Below, piece after piece: positions 62,545-64,000 of a stretch of 64,000 bases of DNA (position 1 is its first letter; every line of letters starts with the position of its first letter). The stretch is from Polaribacter sp. Q13 (GTDB lineage: Bacteria; Bacteroidota; Bacteroidia; Flavobacteriales; Flavobacteriaceae). The notes below the pieces were generated by a model. The model made no database searches. It was not told the origin of the DNA and saw only the letters and a program-made list of their open reading frames with translations. The DNA lies in the NCBI RefSeq assembly GCF_016858305.2, contig NZ_CP074436.1:1260001-1324000 (forward strand), read 5' to 3'. The translations under genes and the position numbers were made by a program.

Positions 62545-63012
62545 ATGAGAGTAAAGAATGTAAAAGTTTCTGTTTTTAATATAAATAAAAGAAGATTTAT
62601 GTTCTTTTCTCTCTTATCTCTTTTCTTTTTTCTGACTTCTTGTCATTCAGAAATTAAAGACAATGGAGATCGTTTTAAAAAAGGAGTTTTTGAAATTCCT
62701 GCAGGAAAAGGATATAGTAAAACCACCGTAATAAGAAAAGATAGCCTTCAAATTGAAGAATACGAAAAGATTATAAGTATTTCTAATGACAGTATTACAA
62801 CTGAAAAAAGAATGAAACATATTGATACCTTATATATCAAATGGAAAAATAATTTCTTTTATTCTTTAAAAATGAAATCTCCAAAAAGAGAGTTAGATAA
62901 AGATCCTATTTATATTCAAATAACAAAAGTTACTGACAGCTCTTATAATTTTACTGCAAAAATTGGTTTTAGTAAATTTAAACAAAACGGTACTGTTTAT
63001 AAAGTAAAGTAA
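62545..63012 (+). CDS. Hypothetical lipoprotein
   Basis: 155 residues from 62545; a start at 62599 (MFFSLLSLFFFLTSC) would give a compact signal peptide and is also possible. Lipobox FLTSC. The mature part has 'FKKGVFEIPAGKGYSKTTVI' and beta-type strands to 'NGTVYKVK'. Similar small lipoproteins are sometimes mislabelled DNA topoisomerase IV; nothing here supports that. It is 20 bases after purB and 1 base before terC. Function unknown. Confidence 0.75.
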   Translation: MRVKNVKVSVFNINKRRFMFFSLLSLFFFLTSCHSEIKDNGDRFKKGVFEIPAGKGYSKTTVIRKDSLQIEEYEKIISISNDSITTEKRMKHIDTLYIKWKNNFFYSLKMKSPKRELDKDPIYIQITKVTDSSYNFTAKIGFSKFKQNGTVYKVK

Positions 63013-63013
63013 A

Positions 63014-63778
63014 ATGGAAATTTTCTTACATTTAGATACTTGGGTTGCCTTATTAACCTTAACTTTTTTAGAAATAGTTTTAGGAATAGACAATATTATT
63101 TTTATTTCAATTTCTGCTAATAAACTACCTAAACACCAAGTAAAAAAAGGAACACTTCTAGGATTGTCTTTAGCAATGATTACTAGAATTTTATTACTTA
63201 TTAGTATCTCTTATCTAATTGCTTTTAAAGAACCTTTTTTAGAAATTAATATTGGTTGGTTTAAAACAGCTTTAACAGGCCAAAGTATCATCTTATTTTT
63301 AGGTGGCCTTTTTTTACTTTACAAGAGTACCAAAGAAATTAGAGAAAAAGTAGAACACACAAATGAAGATGAAATTTTAAAAACGCCAAAAGTAATATCT
63401 CTTACAAATGTTATAATTCAAATTATACTAATAGACATCGTTTTTTCTTTTGACAGTATTTTAACTGCCGTTGGTATGACTAACGGAATTGATGGCGCAT
63501 TATTAATTATGATTATTGCCGTAATTGTTTCTATTATAATTATGATGATTTTTTCGAGCCCTATTAGTAATTTTGTAAACAGAAACCCGACGATACAAAT
63601 GTTGGCATTGTCCTTTTTAATTTTAATAGGTTTTATGTTGATTACAGAAAGTGCTCATTTATCTAATACAGTAATTTTTAACCAATCTGTTGGTGCGGTT
63701 CCAAAAGGTTATTTGTACTTTGCGATCGCATTTTCTTTAGGGGTAGAAATGCTAAATTTAAAAATTAGAAAAAAATAA
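63014..63778 (+). CDS. TerC family integral membrane protein
   Basis: 254 residues with about seven membrane spans. The two conserved acidic motifs of the family are present: EIVLGIDNIIFISI (~20-33) and IDIVFSFDSILTAVGM (~145-160). TerC/Alx proteins export manganese and help metallate exported proteins in other bacteria. Metal specificity here is inference. It is followed at once by the truncated His/Cys-rich gene. Confidence 0.9.
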   Translation: MEIFLHLDTWVALLTLTFLEIVLGIDNIIFISISANKLPKHQVKKGTLLGLSLAMITRILLLISISYLIAFKEPFLEINIGWFKTALTGQSIILFLGGLFLLYKSTKEIREKVEHTNEDEILKTPKVISLTNVIIQIILIDIVFSFDSILTAVGMTNGIDGALLIMIIAVIVSIIIMMIFSSPISNFVNRNPTIQMLALSFLILIGFMLITESAHLSNTVIFNQSVGAVPKGYLYFAIAFSLGVEMLNLKIRKK

Positions 63779-63783
63779 AACTT

Positions 63784-64000
63784 TTGTACAAAAAATTATT
63801 TAGCTTTTTTTTTCTCTTATTATTGATGTTACCAACATCTATAGAAATAATTCACGATTTACAAAATCATGAACACTCTGTATGTACTTCTGTTAGTGAA
63901 CATCACATACATAATCAACATTTAAATTGTGCTCAATTCCATAAGCATTTAACCATATTTTCAATGGATTTTACATCTAATTTCGATGTAATTCCTGCGC
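63784..64000 (+). CDS. Exported His/Cys-rich protein, 3' end outside window
   Basis: Open frame from TTG at 63784, five bases after the terC stop, to the window edge (72 codons, no stop). The start gives a signal peptide (MYKKLFSFFFLLLLMLPTS) and then a His- and Cys-rich stretch: HDLQNHEHSVC, EHHIHNQHLNCAQFHKH. Such short exported proteins often precede metal-related TonB receptors in flavobacteria (recollection). It may bind metal. No ATG start precedes 63826. Confidence 0.6.
   Translation, partial: MYKKLFSFFFLLLLMLPTSIEIIHDLQNHEHSVCTSVSEHHIHNQHLNCAQFHKHLTIFSMDFTSNFDVIPA

Noticed and set aside
1..64000. CRISPR array, prophage, integrated element or RNA genes.
   Set aside because: No regularly spaced repeats, integrase or phage genes, attachment sites, tRNA cloverleafs or rRNA sequence were seen on either strand.

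Overview
The window is AT-rich, densely coding DNA from a member of the Bacteroidota, almost certainly the family Flavobacteriaceae; a marine Polaribacter-like organism would fit. Several things support this: a SusC/SusD-type polysaccharide locus, Type IX secretion (T9SS) C-terminal domains of both type A and type B, the gliding lipoprotein GldI, family-restricted proteins (DUF3276, YbbR-like, DUF1573 next to YajC), lipoproteins throughout, weak or absent Shine-Dalgarno sequences, and many TAnnTTTG-type -7 promoter boxes. The genus is inference. No tRNA, rRNA, CRISPR array, prophage or intact insertion sequence was seen.

Layout. 1-8311: the 3' end of an alpha-glucan (starch/maltodextrin-type) utilisation locus in the order susC (truncated by the window edge), susD, a SusE-like lipoprotein, a SusF-like lipoprotein with three tandem starch-binding-type repeats, and a T9SS-secreted GH13 amylase. 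8710-11784: holA with a DUF1569 gene, a divergent HsdR-N-like nuclease-fold protein, and a GT2 glycosyltransferase. 12079-18578 (minus strand): nusB, DUF1573, yajC, then ybbR-like, coaE, then a two-component pair, then a Sua5/TsaC-type gene, with hairpin terminators dividing the block into units. 18773-25397: an ABC exporter, DUF3276, a chorismate-binding enzyme and hotdog thioesterase (probable menaquinone branch), a pRiA4b-ORF3-like protein, and a two-gene ABC-2 transporter. 25531-30129: a 1532-residue secreted T9SS type B protein. 30200-44111: pheT, an LtaS-like sulfatase-fold enzyme, PAP2, a run of three peptidyl-prolyl isomerase lipoproteins including GldI, a DHH phosphoesterase, a PhoD-like lipoprotein, ndk, two unknown accessory genes, DUF721 and recF. 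44227-54221: TPR protein, ribH, a small conserved membrane protein, mutL, two rhomboid proteases, an EEP-family protein, GNAT, mtaB, a hydrolase and a lytic transglycosylase. 54230-64000: YwbE, cold-shock protein, a nitronate monooxygenase-like flavoprotein, a T9SS subtilase, two YwqK/MORN-type proteins flanking mnmA, an unknown gene before purB, purB, a lipoprotein, TerC and a truncated exported His/Cys-rich protein.

Working together: the sus genes bind, degrade and import alpha-glucan at the cell surface. Three extracellular proteins (GH13, the giant adhesin-like protein, the subtilase) depend on the T9SS, and the periplasmic or outer-membrane PPIase lipoproteins could assist folding of such cargo (inference). 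The TsaC-type and MtaB proteins act at the first and last steps of ms2t6A37 tRNA modification, and MnmA thiolates U34. Most of the window is ordinary chromosomal housekeeping DNA. The least explained parts are the giant secreted protein, several small lineage-restricted genes, degenerate dispersed intergenic repeats and a long intergenic inverted repeat. I did not find a clearly novel multi-gene system.
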